NCBI GenBank assembly: GCA_903907865.1
Contig: CAIVPR010000179.1
Location: 1 to 64,000, forward strand
Length of the DNA: 64,000 bases
DNA from: an uncultured Acidobacteriia bacterium
Lineage (GTDB): Bacteria > Acidobacteriota > Terriglobia > Bryobacterales > Bryobacteraceae
Reading direction: 5' to 3'
The notes below the pieces were generated by a model. That model worked only from the letters and a program-made list of their open reading frames with translations, was not told the DNA's origin and did not search any database. How positions within the stretch are numbered: position 1 is the first letter of the stretch; every line of letters starts with the position of its first letter. Position numbers and translations under genes: made by a program. Below are positions 6,923 through 15,031 of this stretch, piece after piece.

Positions 6923-8536
6923 ATGCTTTCACACCCCCTGCCTGCGCTTCTCGCGACCTCCGCGCTGACGAAGATCCAGCGCGGCATGTTCGACGACACC
7001 TTCGCCGGGATCCACCAGTTGGCGTGGTTCGACTGGGCCATCCTCATCCCCTACTTCGGCATGCTGGCCATCCTCTCGGTCTACGGCCTGCACCGCTTCG
7101 ACACCATCTACACCTACTTCAAGCACCGCAAGAAGGTCACCACCGAGCCCGCGCATTTGTTCGACCAGCTCCCGCGAGTCACCATCCAGCTCCCCCTCTA
7201 CAACGAGCGCTACGTGCTCGAACGGCTGATCGAAGAGGTCTGCAAGATCGAGTACCCGCGCGAACTGCTCCAAATCCAGGTCCTCGACGACTCTACCGAT
7301 GACACCCACGCCTTCGCCGAAGCCTTCTGCGAGCGCTACCGCAACTTGGGCTATCCGGTCGACTACCTCCACCGCACCAACCGCGAGGGCTACAAGGCTG
7401 GCGCGCTGCAGGAAGGCCTCAAATCTGCCACTGGCGAATTCGTCGCCGTCTTCGACGCCGACTTCATCCCCCCGACCGACTTCCTCATGCGCACCATCCA
7501 CCACTTCTCCGACCCGAAGGTCGGCGTGGTGCAGACGCGTTGGGGTTACCTGAACAAGGATTTCAACGCCCTAACCGAGGTCCAGGCGATGCTGCTCGAC
7601 GGCCATTTCGTGCTGGAGCATGGGGCCCGCAGCCGCGCTGGGTACTTCTTCAACTTCAACGGCACTGCCGGGATCCTGCGCAAATCGATGATCGCGGACG
7701 CGGGCGGCTGGCAGCACGACACGCTGACCGAGGATTCCGACCTCAGCTACCGCGCCCAGGTCCGGGGCTGGAAGTTTGTCTACGTGCCGGGCGTCGAGTG
7801 CCCGTCGGAACTGCCGGTCGAAATGTACGGTTTCCAGGTGCAGCAGTTCCGCTGGTCGAAGGGCCTCACGCAGTGCGCCAAGAAGCTGCTGCCGATGCTC
7901 TTCAAGTCGGACGTGCCGCGCCGCGTGAAGGCCGAAGCGTTCATGCACCTGACGCCGAACATTTCCTACCCGATGATGGTGGTGGTGTCTGCGCTGATGC
8001 TGCCGGTGATGATCGTGCGCTTCTACATGGGCATGTGGCAGATGGTGCTGCTGGATTTCCCGCTCATAGTGGCGTCGTTCTGGTCGATCTCGGCGTTCTA
8101 CATCCTGTCCCAACGCGAACTGCACCCGAAGGACTGGAAGCGCAGTTTCTTGTATTTGCCGCTGCTGATGATGGTGGGTGTGGGGCTGACGCTGAACAAT
8201 ACGCGGGGCGTGATCGAGGCGCTGTGGGGCGTGGAAAGCTCGTTTGTCCGCACGCCGAAGTTCGCCATCGAAGGCAACAAGCAGCAGAAGCGGGTGGCCA
8301 CTAAGTACAAGCGCAAGAGCGGCATGCTGCCGTATTTCGAGCTGCTGTGCGGCACCTACTTCCTGTACATGATGTGGTTCGCCATCGAGACCTACAACTA
8401 CCTGACGCTGCCGTTCCTGGCGCTCTTCGTCGGCGGGTACTACTGGGCGGGTTTTGCGACCCTCTGGCAGGAATACCGCGACCAGATGCGCTTCAAGCAA
8501 CAGCACAAGGCTCTGGAATTCGAGTCGGCCCGGTAG
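6923..8536 (+). CDS. Membrane-bound family 2 glycosyltransferase
   Basis: The 537-residue protein starts at ATG 6923 with GAGGAAAG (6908-6915) at good spacing. It has an N-terminal membrane segment (about residues 38-55), then a GT2 catalytic domain: VTIQLPLYNE, the nucleotide-binding VLDDSTDDT, the metal-binding DAD (FDADF, about residue 177), the acceptor-side TEDSDL, and the QQFRW (QxxRW) product-stabilising motif near residue 313. Several C-terminal membrane helices follow. This arrangement matches cellulose synthase-like and ceramide glucosyltransferase-like processive or lipid-linked enzymes; donor and product are not determinable. The downstream dehydratase gene begins two bases after the stop, suggesting co-translation despite unrelated functions. 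Confidence 0.85.
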   Translation: MLSHPLPALLATSALTKIQRGMFDDTFAGIHQLAWFDWAILIPYFGMLAILSVYGLHRFDTIYTYFKHRKKVTTEPAHLFDQLPRVTIQLPLYNERYVLERLIEEVCKIEYPRELLQIQVLDDSTDDTHAFAEAFCERYRNLGYPVDYLHRTNREGYKAGALQEGLKSATGEFVAVFDADFIPPTDFLMRTIHHFSDPKVGVVQTRWGYLNKDFNALTEVQAMLLDGHFVLEHGARSRAGYFFNFNGTAGILRKSMIADAGGWQHDTLTEDSDLSYRAQVRGWKFVYVPGVECPSELPVEMYGFQVQQFRWSKGLTQCAKKLLPMLFKSDVPRRVKAEAFMHLTPNISYPMMVVVSALMLPVMIVRFYMGMWQMVLLDFPLIVASFWSISAFYILSQRELHPKDWKRSFLYLPLLMMVGVGLTLNNTRGVIEALWGVESSFVRTPKFAIEGNKQQKRVATKYKRKSGMLPYFELLCGTYFLYMMWFAIETYNYLTLPFLALFVGGYYWAGFATLWQEYRDQMRFKQQHKALEFESAR

Positions 8537-8537
8537 G

Positions 8538-9461
8538 ATGCTGGTTTCGGAACAGTCCATCCGGGAGGCGGCTGTCAGGATCCAGCCGCTGGCACGCCGC
8601 ACGCCGGTGATGCAGATCGACAACTGGTTCTTCAAGTGCGAGAACCTCCAGCGCGGCGGGGCGTTCAAGATCCGCGGCGCGTCGAATCTGGTGCTGTCGA
8701 TCCCGCAAGCGGACATCGCGCGCGGCGTGGTGGCGTTTTCGTCCGGCAACCACGCGCAGGCGACGGCTATCGCGGCCAAGCACGTCGGGGCACCGGCGGT
8801 GATCGTGATGCCCGAGGACGCGCCGAAATCCAAGATGGAGCCCACACGGGCACTGGGAGCCCGGGTCGTCACCTATAACCGGTTCACCGACGACCGCGAG
8901 GCCATCGCGGCGGCAGTGATGGCCGAAACCGGTGGAACGCTGGTCCCCCCGTTCGACCACCCGATGATCATTTCCGGGCAAGGCACGGCGGCGCTGGAAC
9001 TGTTGGAGGACGTGCCGGATCTGGACACATTGGTCGCATGCGTGGGCGGCGGCGGGTTGCTGTCGGGCTCGGCCACCATCGCGACGGCGGTCCGGCCCGG
9101 CATCAAGGTGTACGGCGCGGAACCGGAGTTGGCGTCAGACACCTACCAGTCGTTCGTCAAGGGCGAACACGTGACGATTCCGCCCCCGGATACGATCGCG
9201 GATGGACTGCGGTCTCCTTCGCCGGGCAAGTTGACGTTTCCGATCATCCAGAAGCTGGTCGAGGCCATTGCCTTGGTCACGGAGGACGAAATCCGGGCCG
9301 CGATGCGGTTCGTGATGGACAAGCTCAAGATCGTGGTCGAGCCCAGCGGCGCAGTTTCCGTGGCGGCGGTGCTGTTCGGCAAGGTGCCGGTCGGGACGGG
9401 GAAGGTCGGGCTGATCATTTCCGGTGGCAATACCGATTTGGAGTTTTTGAAGACGCTGTGA
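8538..9461 (+). CDS. PLP-dependent threonine dehydratase / serine racemase-like enzyme
   Basis: A 307-residue fold-type II pyridoxal-phosphate enzyme. The Schiff-base lysine lies in GGAFKIRGA (about residue 44), the substrate loop in SSGNHAQA, the phosphate-binding glycine-rich loop in VGGGGLLSG (about residues 170-180), and the C-terminal cofactor-contact in SGGNTD. It lacks the C-terminal regulatory ACT domain of biosynthetic IlvA, and its length is that of catabolic threonine dehydratase or serine racemase. Expected reaction: deamination of L-threonine/L-serine to the 2-oxo acid and ammonia, in the cytoplasm. ATG 8538 is chosen because it follows the glycosyltransferase stop by one base and gives the family-typical N-terminus. 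Confidence 0.85.
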   Translation: MLVSEQSIREAAVRIQPLARRTPVMQIDNWFFKCENLQRGGAFKIRGASNLVLSIPQADIARGVVAFSSGNHAQATAIAAKHVGAPAVIVMPEDAPKSKMEPTRALGARVVTYNRFTDDREAIAAAVMAETGGTLVPPFDHPMIISGQGTAALELLEDVPDLDTLVACVGGGGLLSGSATIATAVRPGIKVYGAEPELASDTYQSFVKGEHVTIPPPDTIADGLRSPSPGKLTFPIIQKLVEAIALVTEDEIRAAMRFVMDKLKIVVEPSGAVSVAAVLFGKVPVGTGKVGLIISGGNTDLEFLKTL

Positions 9462-9667
9462 TCGTCGAGGCACTGCGCGCCGGGGATATGGACGAGGTCC
9501 GAGAGGCCTTGGCCTTGGACCCGCGCTCGGCCACGCAACCGAAGTCCATCCTTTGCGCCGCTCGAAACAGGTCCGAGGCGTTAATCAACGCCTCGTATTC
9601 AGATCGCTCCGAAGGGGTCAGGAGGCCCTCATTGGCGCGCTCGGCGAGCACTTCAATACTATTCTGA
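9458..9667 (+). pseudogene. 5' stub of an ankyrin-type gene, fused into an antisense gene
   Basis: A GTG at 9458 overlaps the dehydratase stop (GTGA) and would start a coupled gene. The first 24 or so residues (VIVEALRAGDMDEVREALAL and DPRSAT) resemble the opening helix pair of ankyrin-repeat proteins, which often begin with an ALRAGDLDAVRALLAADP pattern. After about 9537 the frame crosses into the antisense of another gene remnant and shows no ankyrin continuation, so only the start survives. Identification of the ankyrin family from such a short stretch is tentative. Confidence 0.4.
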
Positions 9668-9771
9668 ACGGACGGCTCGACCTGTAGAGCAATTAGCCTC
9701 TGAGCCGACTCAGCGTCCAAACAGCGGGACAAGGGATCCAAGAGTGAGTTCAAGCGTACTACTGAATCCAT
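9540..9771 (-). pseudogene. Truncated small conserved hypothetical gene
   Basis: From ATG 9771 the minus strand encodes about 77 plausible residues including LDPLSRCLDAESAQRLIAL and LAERANEGLLTPSERSEYEA followed by LINASD. This motif belongs to a widespread family of small proteins of unknown function that usually end shortly after an L.AKAR-type helix. Here that C-terminal helix is replaced by sequence antisense to the ankyrin stub and the dehydratase end, so the last part of the gene is lost. No partner gene (often an HNH-type ORF in other genomes, by memory) is present. The stretch 9668-9838 otherwise holds nothing recognisable. Confidence 0.4.
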
Positions 9772-9838
9772 ATCCACGCGCTACCACAGTACTTCGACAC
9801 TCGAAAAACGTTCATGAGTCCAGCCTGTCAGCCGTTCT

Positions 9839-12151
9839 CTAATTCCGCAACGGCTTCCCCGTCTGCAACATATGCGCGATCCGGGCCTGCGTTTCCTTCC
9901 GTCCGCACAGGCTCAGAAATGCCTCCAGCTCCAGATCCAGCAGATACTGCTCTGAAACCTGCGGCGTGCCAGTCAACCGGCCCCCGCTCAGGATGTGCGC
10001 CAGTTTCTCCCCGACCACCGTGTCGTAATCCGAAATATACCCGCCCTGCCGCGCCATCCAAACGCCCATCTTCATCATGGCGAAACCGTCCTCGCCCGAA
10101 ACTTGGATGTCGGTCCGCGGCGCGCCGGGCGTGTGCGAAGGCACCAGCGACAGCGCCAGCCGTTTGGCGTCGTCGAGCAGCCGCTCGCGGTTCATCGAAA
10201 TCCCGTCGCCTTCGCGAAGGTACCCGAACTGCCTCGCCTCCGCGGCACTCGTGGACGTCTTGGCGAATGCGATCTGCTCGAACGTCTTCTTGACGTCCTT
10301 GGACCGCGCCACCATCTCCTTGCAGCCGCCACCGCCGGGGATCAACCCCACGCCGACCTCCACCAACCCCATATACAGCTCCGCCGATGCTTGGACGCGC
10401 GCGCAATGTAACGGCGTCTCGCAGCCCCCGCCCAGAGACATCCCGAACGGGGCCGCCACCACGGGCTTCGGGGCGTACTTGAGCGACATGTTGAGCTGCT
10501 GGTAAGCGCGGATGGCCTCGTCCAGTTCGTCCCAGTCGCCGTCCTGCGCCGCCATCAGGACCATCATGAGATTCGCGCCGACCGAGAAATTCTCCCCCTG
10601 GTTGCCGATCACCATGGCGTCGAAATTTGTCTCCAGCTCGGCCAGGCCCGCGCGCACCATGCGGAGGTTGTCCTCGCCCAGCGAGTTCATCTTGGAATGG
10701 AACTCGCAGCATAGAACGCCGTCGCCCAGGTCGATCAGTGACGCCCCCGGGTTCGTCTTGACCACGCCTCGCGCCCGCTTGGCGTCCGACAGCACGATCA
10801 CGCCGGGCCGCGGCTCCAGCTTGCGGTAACCGCCCTCGACGGTGCCGAGGTCGAAATACGCTTTGCCCGGCTGCCGGTCGGCATCAGCGTTCTGGTAGAA
10901 CGACTTCGCGCCCGCCGACAGCATCCGCACCACGTTTTCGGGCAGCGCGCGGCCCTCGGACTCGATCCGCCGCGCCGTGGCCTCGAAGCCCAGCGCGTCC
11001 CAGAGCTCGAATGGTCCGACGGAATTCGCGTAACCCCAGCGCATGGCTTGGTCGACTTCCACGATCCGGTCGGAAATCTCCGGCACCATGTGCGAGGCGT
11101 AGAGGACGTGGTTGCTCAGGAGTTGCCACAGGAACTGCCCGACCTTGTCGTTCAACCCGACCAGCGCCTTCAGCCGGTCCGCCAAGGGCTCGATCTTGTG
11201 GACGGCCTCCAGCGACGCGAACCGCACCTTAGCGGCCGGGTGGTACTCGAACGTCTTCCAGTCGAGTGCGTGGATGGCGCGGTCCTTGCCGACGCGCTTG
11301 TAGCAGCCCTGGCCGGTCTTGTCGCCGAGCCAGTTGCGGGCGATCATCTCGTCCAGGAACGGCTGCATGGTGAACAGTTCGCGGAACGGGTCGTTTGGCA
11401 CGGCGGCGTGGAGGTTGCGGGTGACATGCGCCCAGACATCGAGGCCGACGATGTCGAGCAGCCGGTAGCTGGCCGATTTCGGCAGACCGATGAGGGTGCC
11501 GGTGAGTAGGTCGACCTCCTCCAGCGTGAGATCGAGGTCCACGGTGAGCTTCTGCACCATGGAGCCGAAGAAGGAGCCGATGCGGTTGGCGATGAAGTTC
11601 GGGGTGTCCTTGCAGGGGACGACGCCCTTGCCGAGGTGGAGGTCGCAGAACTGGCCGATGTGGGCGAGGATTTCGGGGCGCGTGGCGGGTCCGGGGATCA
11701 CTTCGGCGAGGTGCAGGTAGCGTGGCGGATTGAAGAAGTGGGTGCCGAGGAAGTGCTCGCGGACCTCGTCGGACCAGCCTTCGGCGATTTGGGCGAGGGG
11801 GATGCCGCTGGTGTTGGTGGAAATGATGGTGCCCGGGGCGCGGTGCTGCAGGACCTTGCCGTACAACGAGCGCTTGATTTCGAGGTTTTCGGCCACCGCC
11901 TCGACGATCCAGCCGCAGGAGGCGATTCCCGCCATGTCGGTGTCGAAGCCGCCGGTTGTGATCAACCGGGCGTTCTCGGGAAGCATGAAGGCGGCGGGGC
12001 GGCTCTTGAGCGCGGCGTCAAGCCCGGCCTTGGCTGCGGCGGGGGTGAGGTCGAGCAACAGGGATGGCACCCCGGCGTTGGCAAGCTGAGCGGCGATGCG
12101 GGAACCCATGGTTCCAGCTCCAAGAACGGCGACGCGGCGTATTGGTTTCAT
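9839..12151 (-). CDS. 3-hydroxyacyl-CoA dehydrogenase / enoyl-CoA hydratase multienzyme protein
   Basis: The 770-residue product has an N-terminal NAD-binding domain (VAVLGAGTMGSRIAAQLA at about residues 6-23), the C-terminal dehydrogenase domain with the conserved GTHFFNPPRYLHLAEVIPG segment (about 140-160), a second dehydrogenase-like helical domain, and a C-terminal crotonase domain (about 460-680) with an oxyanion-forming GMSLGGGCE and a GLIPGGGG segment. This order, dehydrogenase first and hydratase last, is that of the FadN-type proteins rather than E. coli FadB. Expected role: hydration and oxidation steps of fatty-acid beta-oxidation. ATG 12151 is used; the upstream in-frame TTG adds only one residue. 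A thiolase partner is not adjacent. Confidence 0.85.
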   Translation of the reverse strand: MKPIRRVAVLGAGTMGSRIAAQLANAGVPSLLLDLTPAAAKAGLDAALKSRPAAFMLPENARLITTGGFDTDMAGIASCGWIVEAVAENLEIKRSLYGKVLQHRAPGTIISTNTSGIPLAQIAEGWSDEVREHFLGTHFFNPPRYLHLAEVIPGPATRPEILAHIGQFCDLHLGKGVVPCKDTPNFIANRIGSFFGSMVQKLTVDLDLTLEEVDLLTGTLIGLPKSASYRLLDIVGLDVWAHVTRNLHAAVPNDPFRELFTMQPFLDEMIARNWLGDKTGQGCYKRVGKDRAIHALDWKTFEYHPAAKVRFASLEAVHKIEPLADRLKALVGLNDKVGQFLWQLLSNHVLYASHMVPEISDRIVEVDQAMRWGYANSVGPFELWDALGFEATARRIESEGRALPENVVRMLSAGAKSFYQNADADRQPGKAYFDLGTVEGGYRKLEPRPGVIVLSDAKRARGVVKTNPGASLIDLGDGVLCCEFHSKMNSLGEDNLRMVRAGLAELETNFDAMVIGNQGENFSVGANLMMVLMAAQDGDWDELDEAIRAYQQLNMSLKYAPKPVVAAPFGMSLGGGCETPLHCARVQASAELYMGLVEVGVGLIPGGGGCKEMVARSKDVKKTFEQIAFAKTSTSAAEARQFGYLREGDGISMNRERLLDDAKRLALSLVPSHTPGAPRTDIQVSGEDGFAMMKMGVWMARQGGYISDYDTVVGEKLAHILSGGRLTGTPQVSEQYLLDLELEAFLSLCGRKETQARIAHMLQTGKPLRN

Positions 12152-12375
12152 CAAAGAAGTCCCGAATCGCAGTTTACCGCTTGGATGTTGGCGGAGGGGC
12201 CAACCGAAGATCAGACCGGGATCCCTTGGTCGATTCGGTGCAAGGAGAGTTGGAGAGACCTGCGACTTCGAATGACGAACTCATAAACCTATAGTGCCCC
12301 CCGGAATGGCACACCGTCTAATATGAATAAGGCACGAACGACATCGCCATCCCGCCCGTCGCCTCGCAATTTCAA

Positions 12376-13482
12376 ATGGAGAGTCCCAACCGAGCCTACC
12401 TTCCGGCCGTGGATCATCTGAGGGCATTCGCAGCCCTTTTGATCGTCTTCTACCATTCGATCCACCTCCTCTACCCGCGCTTGGCTTTCCATCGGGCCTG
12501 GCAACCGACCGACTGGCCGCTTACCCAAAATCCCCTCCTCGCGTCGCTGGTCGAGGGCCATTCCGCCGTGGCGCTGTTCCTGGTAATCAGCGGCTTCATC
12601 CTCACCTATGGTTCCCTGGGACGCGGCATCCGCTGGACGGAGTTCTACTGGAACCGTTTCCTGCGAATCTTCCCTCTCTACCTCTTCGTCCTCCTGACGG
12701 CCGCCAACGCGTTTCCCCAGAAATTCCGTTTCCCGGAATTCCTATCGAGCGCATTCCAGTTTGGCTATCTGGCGGGTGGCCTGTCGTACGGCGAGTGGAC
12801 CGGCGTCACTTGGAGCATCGCGGTCGAGGCCCATCTCTACCTCCTGTTTCCAGCGATCCTTCACTACCTGAACGCGGGACGCCTGTGGCCGCTGCTGCGG
12901 ATGGCGGTGCTCGTGTGGCTGGTCCGACTCGCGGCGTTGGGCATGGGCGCGGGAATTCTGGATGTCACCTATTGGACGGTGCTTGGACGCGTCGACGAAT
13001 TCCTCGCGGGTGCCGTATTGGCGTGGCTGGTGCACAGGCACGGCCTACCCGACAGGCTGCGGCTGTTGTTTCCGGTGGCGGCGGTCGGGGCAGTCGGTGC
13101 CCTTTGGGGGTTCCACACAACCGGCGGATGGCCCGGCCACCAGGACTGGCGGCTGCTTTGGCCCACGGTCGAAGCCGTGGTCTGGACGGCGTTCGTGGCG
13201 GGTTACCTAGCCTTCGCGCCGTTGCTGCCGGGCATCGCGGACACCGCGTTGCGCTACCTTGGCAAAGTCAGCTACTCGGTCTACTTGGCGCACGTGCCGG
13301 TGATCACGATCCTCGCCGCACGGGAGTGGATTCTGGCCGTTCCGGGATTCGGACCCTTCGGCAACGCCCTGCTGACGGCGGTGCTCGTGGTGCTGCCCGT
13401 CACCGTAGCCTTCTCGTCGCTCACATGGAGCACGGTCGAGGCCCCGTTCCTCGCGATGCGGCGCCGCTATGCGCGGGCTTGA
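12376..13482 (+). CDS. Acyltransferase 3 family membrane protein (OafA/YrhL-like)
   Basis: The 368-residue protein opens with YLPAVDHLRAFAALLIVFYH, the family signature that carries the catalytic histidine-arginine region, and has about ten hydrophobic helices. Further family marks are FYWNRFLRIFPLY at about residues 90-105 and WSIAVEAHLYLLFP near 143-156. Such enzymes O-acetylate or O-acylate cell-surface glycans or lipids from the inner membrane. It lacks the C-terminal SGNH domain of longer OafA proteins. The 220-base upstream region carries a TAATAT element near 12319 but no convincing full promoter. The acceptor is unknown. Confidence 0.85.
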   Translation: MESPNRAYLPAVDHLRAFAALLIVFYHSIHLLYPRLAFHRAWQPTDWPLTQNPLLASLVEGHSAVALFLVISGFILTYGSLGRGIRWTEFYWNRFLRIFPLYLFVLLTAANAFPQKFRFPEFLSSAFQFGYLAGGLSYGEWTGVTWSIAVEAHLYLLFPAILHYLNAGRLWPLLRMAVLVWLVRLAALGMGAGILDVTYWTVLGRVDEFLAGAVLAWLVHRHGLPDRLRLLFPVAAVGAVGALWGFHTTGGWPGHQDWRLLWPTVEAVVWTAFVAGYLAFAPLLPGIADTALRYLGKVSYSVYLAHVPVITILAAREWILAVPGFGPFGNALLTAVLVVLPVTVAFSSLTWSTVEAPFLAMRRRYARA

Positions 13483-13598
13483 CGACTTAATACGGCTGTG
13501 GCAAAGAGTCGTAGCGGGCCTGCGGCCCACCAATCTGGATGAATGAATGGCTGCGGGCAAGAATGCATCAACTGAGCTGAGAACTGTTGCGCATGGCT

Positions 13599-13675
13599 CG
13601 ACCAAACACTCCCTCGCGGTCGTGGCTCGGTAACATTGCTGATTCCGCCGAGCTGTGACCCCGAGGGAGCGACTT
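13599..13675. repeat. Degenerate copy of a dispersed palindromic (REP-like) element
   Basis: The left arm aaacactccctcgcggtcgt continues with GGCTCGG and is almost identical to one arm of the element at 45304-45383 read in the opposite orientation; the central ggta-cat-gctgattc segment also matches. The right arm (13647-13675) is diverged but still carries ccgag...gagggagcg. It lies between the convergent ends of the acyltransferase and rapZ genes. Nothing else is recognisable in 13483-13688. Confidence 0.6.
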
Positions 13676-13688
13676 CTCCCACGGGCTA

Positions 13689-14627
13689 CTAATACGTCTT
13701 GTCGATATCCCGGTGCGTAGCCTTGACCTGGTACCCGGCCTTCGCGAGGTTCTTCTGCATCTGGTCCGCCATCATCACCGACCGGTGGTGGCCCCCCGTG
13801 CACCCGAATCCCACCGTCAGGTAGCTCTTGCCCTCGTGGATGTAGTGGGGCAACAAATACAGCAGCAACTGGGTGATCCGCTCCAGGAATTCGCCCGTCT
13901 GAGGGAATGACCGCACGTACTTCGCCACCGACGGATTCAGCCCCGTCAAAGGCCGCAACTTCGGCACGTAGTGCGGGTTCGGCAGGAAGCGCACGTCGAA
14001 GACCAGGTCGCAGTCGGGAGGCAGCCCGTGGCGGAAGCCGAAACTGGTCACGTATACCAGAATCCGCGCCTCCTCGCCCTCCACGCCGAACTTCTGCTTG
14101 ATGAAGTCCCGCAACTCGTGCACGTTGAACTTCGAAGTGTCGACGATCAGGTCGGCCAGTTCGCGCACAGGGGCCAGTGCCTCGCGCTCCCTCCGGATGC
14201 TCTCGCTGACGGGCTGTTCGCCGTCGGAGAGGGGATGCGGCCGGCGGGTTTCGCTGAAACGGCGGACGATGGTCTCGTCACCGGCCTCCATGAACAGCAG
14301 CCTTACGTTCCGAACACCCCGCAAGGCTCCGTAGATCGCCGGGAACTTCTTCAGTCCGTCGCCTTCCCGGACGTCGATCACCAGCGCCGCGCGCTTGCCC
14401 GACGCCGAATCCCCGATCAGGTCCGCGAACGTCGAAATCAGCTCCGCCGGCAGGTTGTCCACCGCGTAGTAGCCGACGTCCTCCAAGGCCCGCAGAACGG
14501 AACCCTTGCCGGATCCGCTCATGCCGGTGATGATGACCAGCTCCGAGGGTCCCGGCACCTTGGTGCCCGCCGCCACTTTGGCGGGGACCGGTTTGATTGT
14601 CTGCTTTGAAGCCTTCTTGCCTTCCAT
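13689..14627 (-). CDS. rapZ: RNase adapter protein RapZ (YvcJ family nucleotide-binding protein)
   Basis: The 312-residue protein has the P-loop GMSGSGKGSVLRALED (about residues 35-50), the adjacent VGYYAVDNLP segment, a Walker-B region around FMEAG, and the C-terminal YLTVGFGCTGGHHRSV signature that in E. coli RapZ binds small RNA or glucosamine-6-phosphate. The family hydrolyses ATP/GTP and in enterobacteria targets GlmZ to RNase E; the role outside that group is open. A roughly 25-residue Lys/Pro-rich N-terminal extension precedes the domain. ATG 14627 is used because GGGGA lies upstream; the residue before is a TTG. It is the third gene of a minus-strand rpoN-hpf-rapZ operon. Confidence 0.9.
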   Translation of the reverse strand: MEGKKASKQTIKPVPAKVAAGTKVPGPSELVIITGMSGSGKGSVLRALEDVGYYAVDNLPAELISTFADLIGDSASGKRAALVIDVREGDGLKKFPAIYGALRGVRNVRLLFMEAGDETIVRRFSETRRPHPLSDGEQPVSESIRREREALAPVRELADLIVDTSKFNVHELRDFIKQKFGVEGEEARILVYVTSFGFRHGLPPDCDLVFDVRFLPNPHYVPKLRPLTGLNPSVAKYVRSFPQTGEFLERITQLLLYLLPHYIHEGKSYLTVGFGCTGGHHRSVMMADQMQKNLAKAGYQVKATHRDIDKTY

Positions 14628-14650
14628 CAAATCGGTCCCCTGTGCCTCGC

Positions 14651-14992
14651 CTATTCGGCGACCGGAATTTCCTCGGCCACGCGCCGCGAATCCCGGTACT
14701 TCTCCTTCACTTTCAGCGCTTGCGCTTCGAGCTTCCCGACCGCCGCATGCAGCGCGGTGAAGAGATCACCGTCATGCGACTTCCCCACCAAATCATGGCC
14801 GTGGTAGGGCACTGTCACTTCCACGAAGTGCGAATGGTGGTGATCCACCCGCTCGTGCGCGAGGACCACGTGCGCGTGCGCCTCGCCCTTCCCGTTGTCC
14901 AACAGCCTGCCCAGTTTCTGAAATTCCAGTTCGATCTTGTGGGCGTTCTCGGTTGAAAGATCGATCTGCCGTCCGGTGTACGTTACCTTCAC
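14651..14992 (-). CDS. hpf: Ribosome hibernation promoting factor / RaiA-like protein, short form
   Basis: The 113-residue protein matches the short HPF/YfiA family: MKVTYTGRQIDLSTENAHKI at the N-terminus, a VVLAHERVDHHHSHFVEVTV strand pair, and DLFTALHAAVGKLEAQALK helix. It binds in the mRNA/tRNA channel of the 30S subunit and stabilises inactive ribosomes in stationary phase. It lacks the C-terminal dimerisation domain of long HPF. Its place between rpoN and rapZ is the conserved order in many Gram-negative bacteria and strongly supports the call. The gap of 23 bases to rapZ and 39 bases to rpoN indicates one transcript. Confidence 0.9.
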   Translation of the reverse strand: MKVTYTGRQIDLSTENAHKIELEFQKLGRLLDNGKGEAHAHVVLAHERVDHHHSHFVEVTVPYHGHDLVGKSHDGDLFTALHAAVGKLEAQALKVKEKYRDSRRVAEEIPVAE

Positions 14993-15031
14993 GGTTACCT
15001 GTCTCCTGTCTTTACGGGTCTTGGTTGTGTC

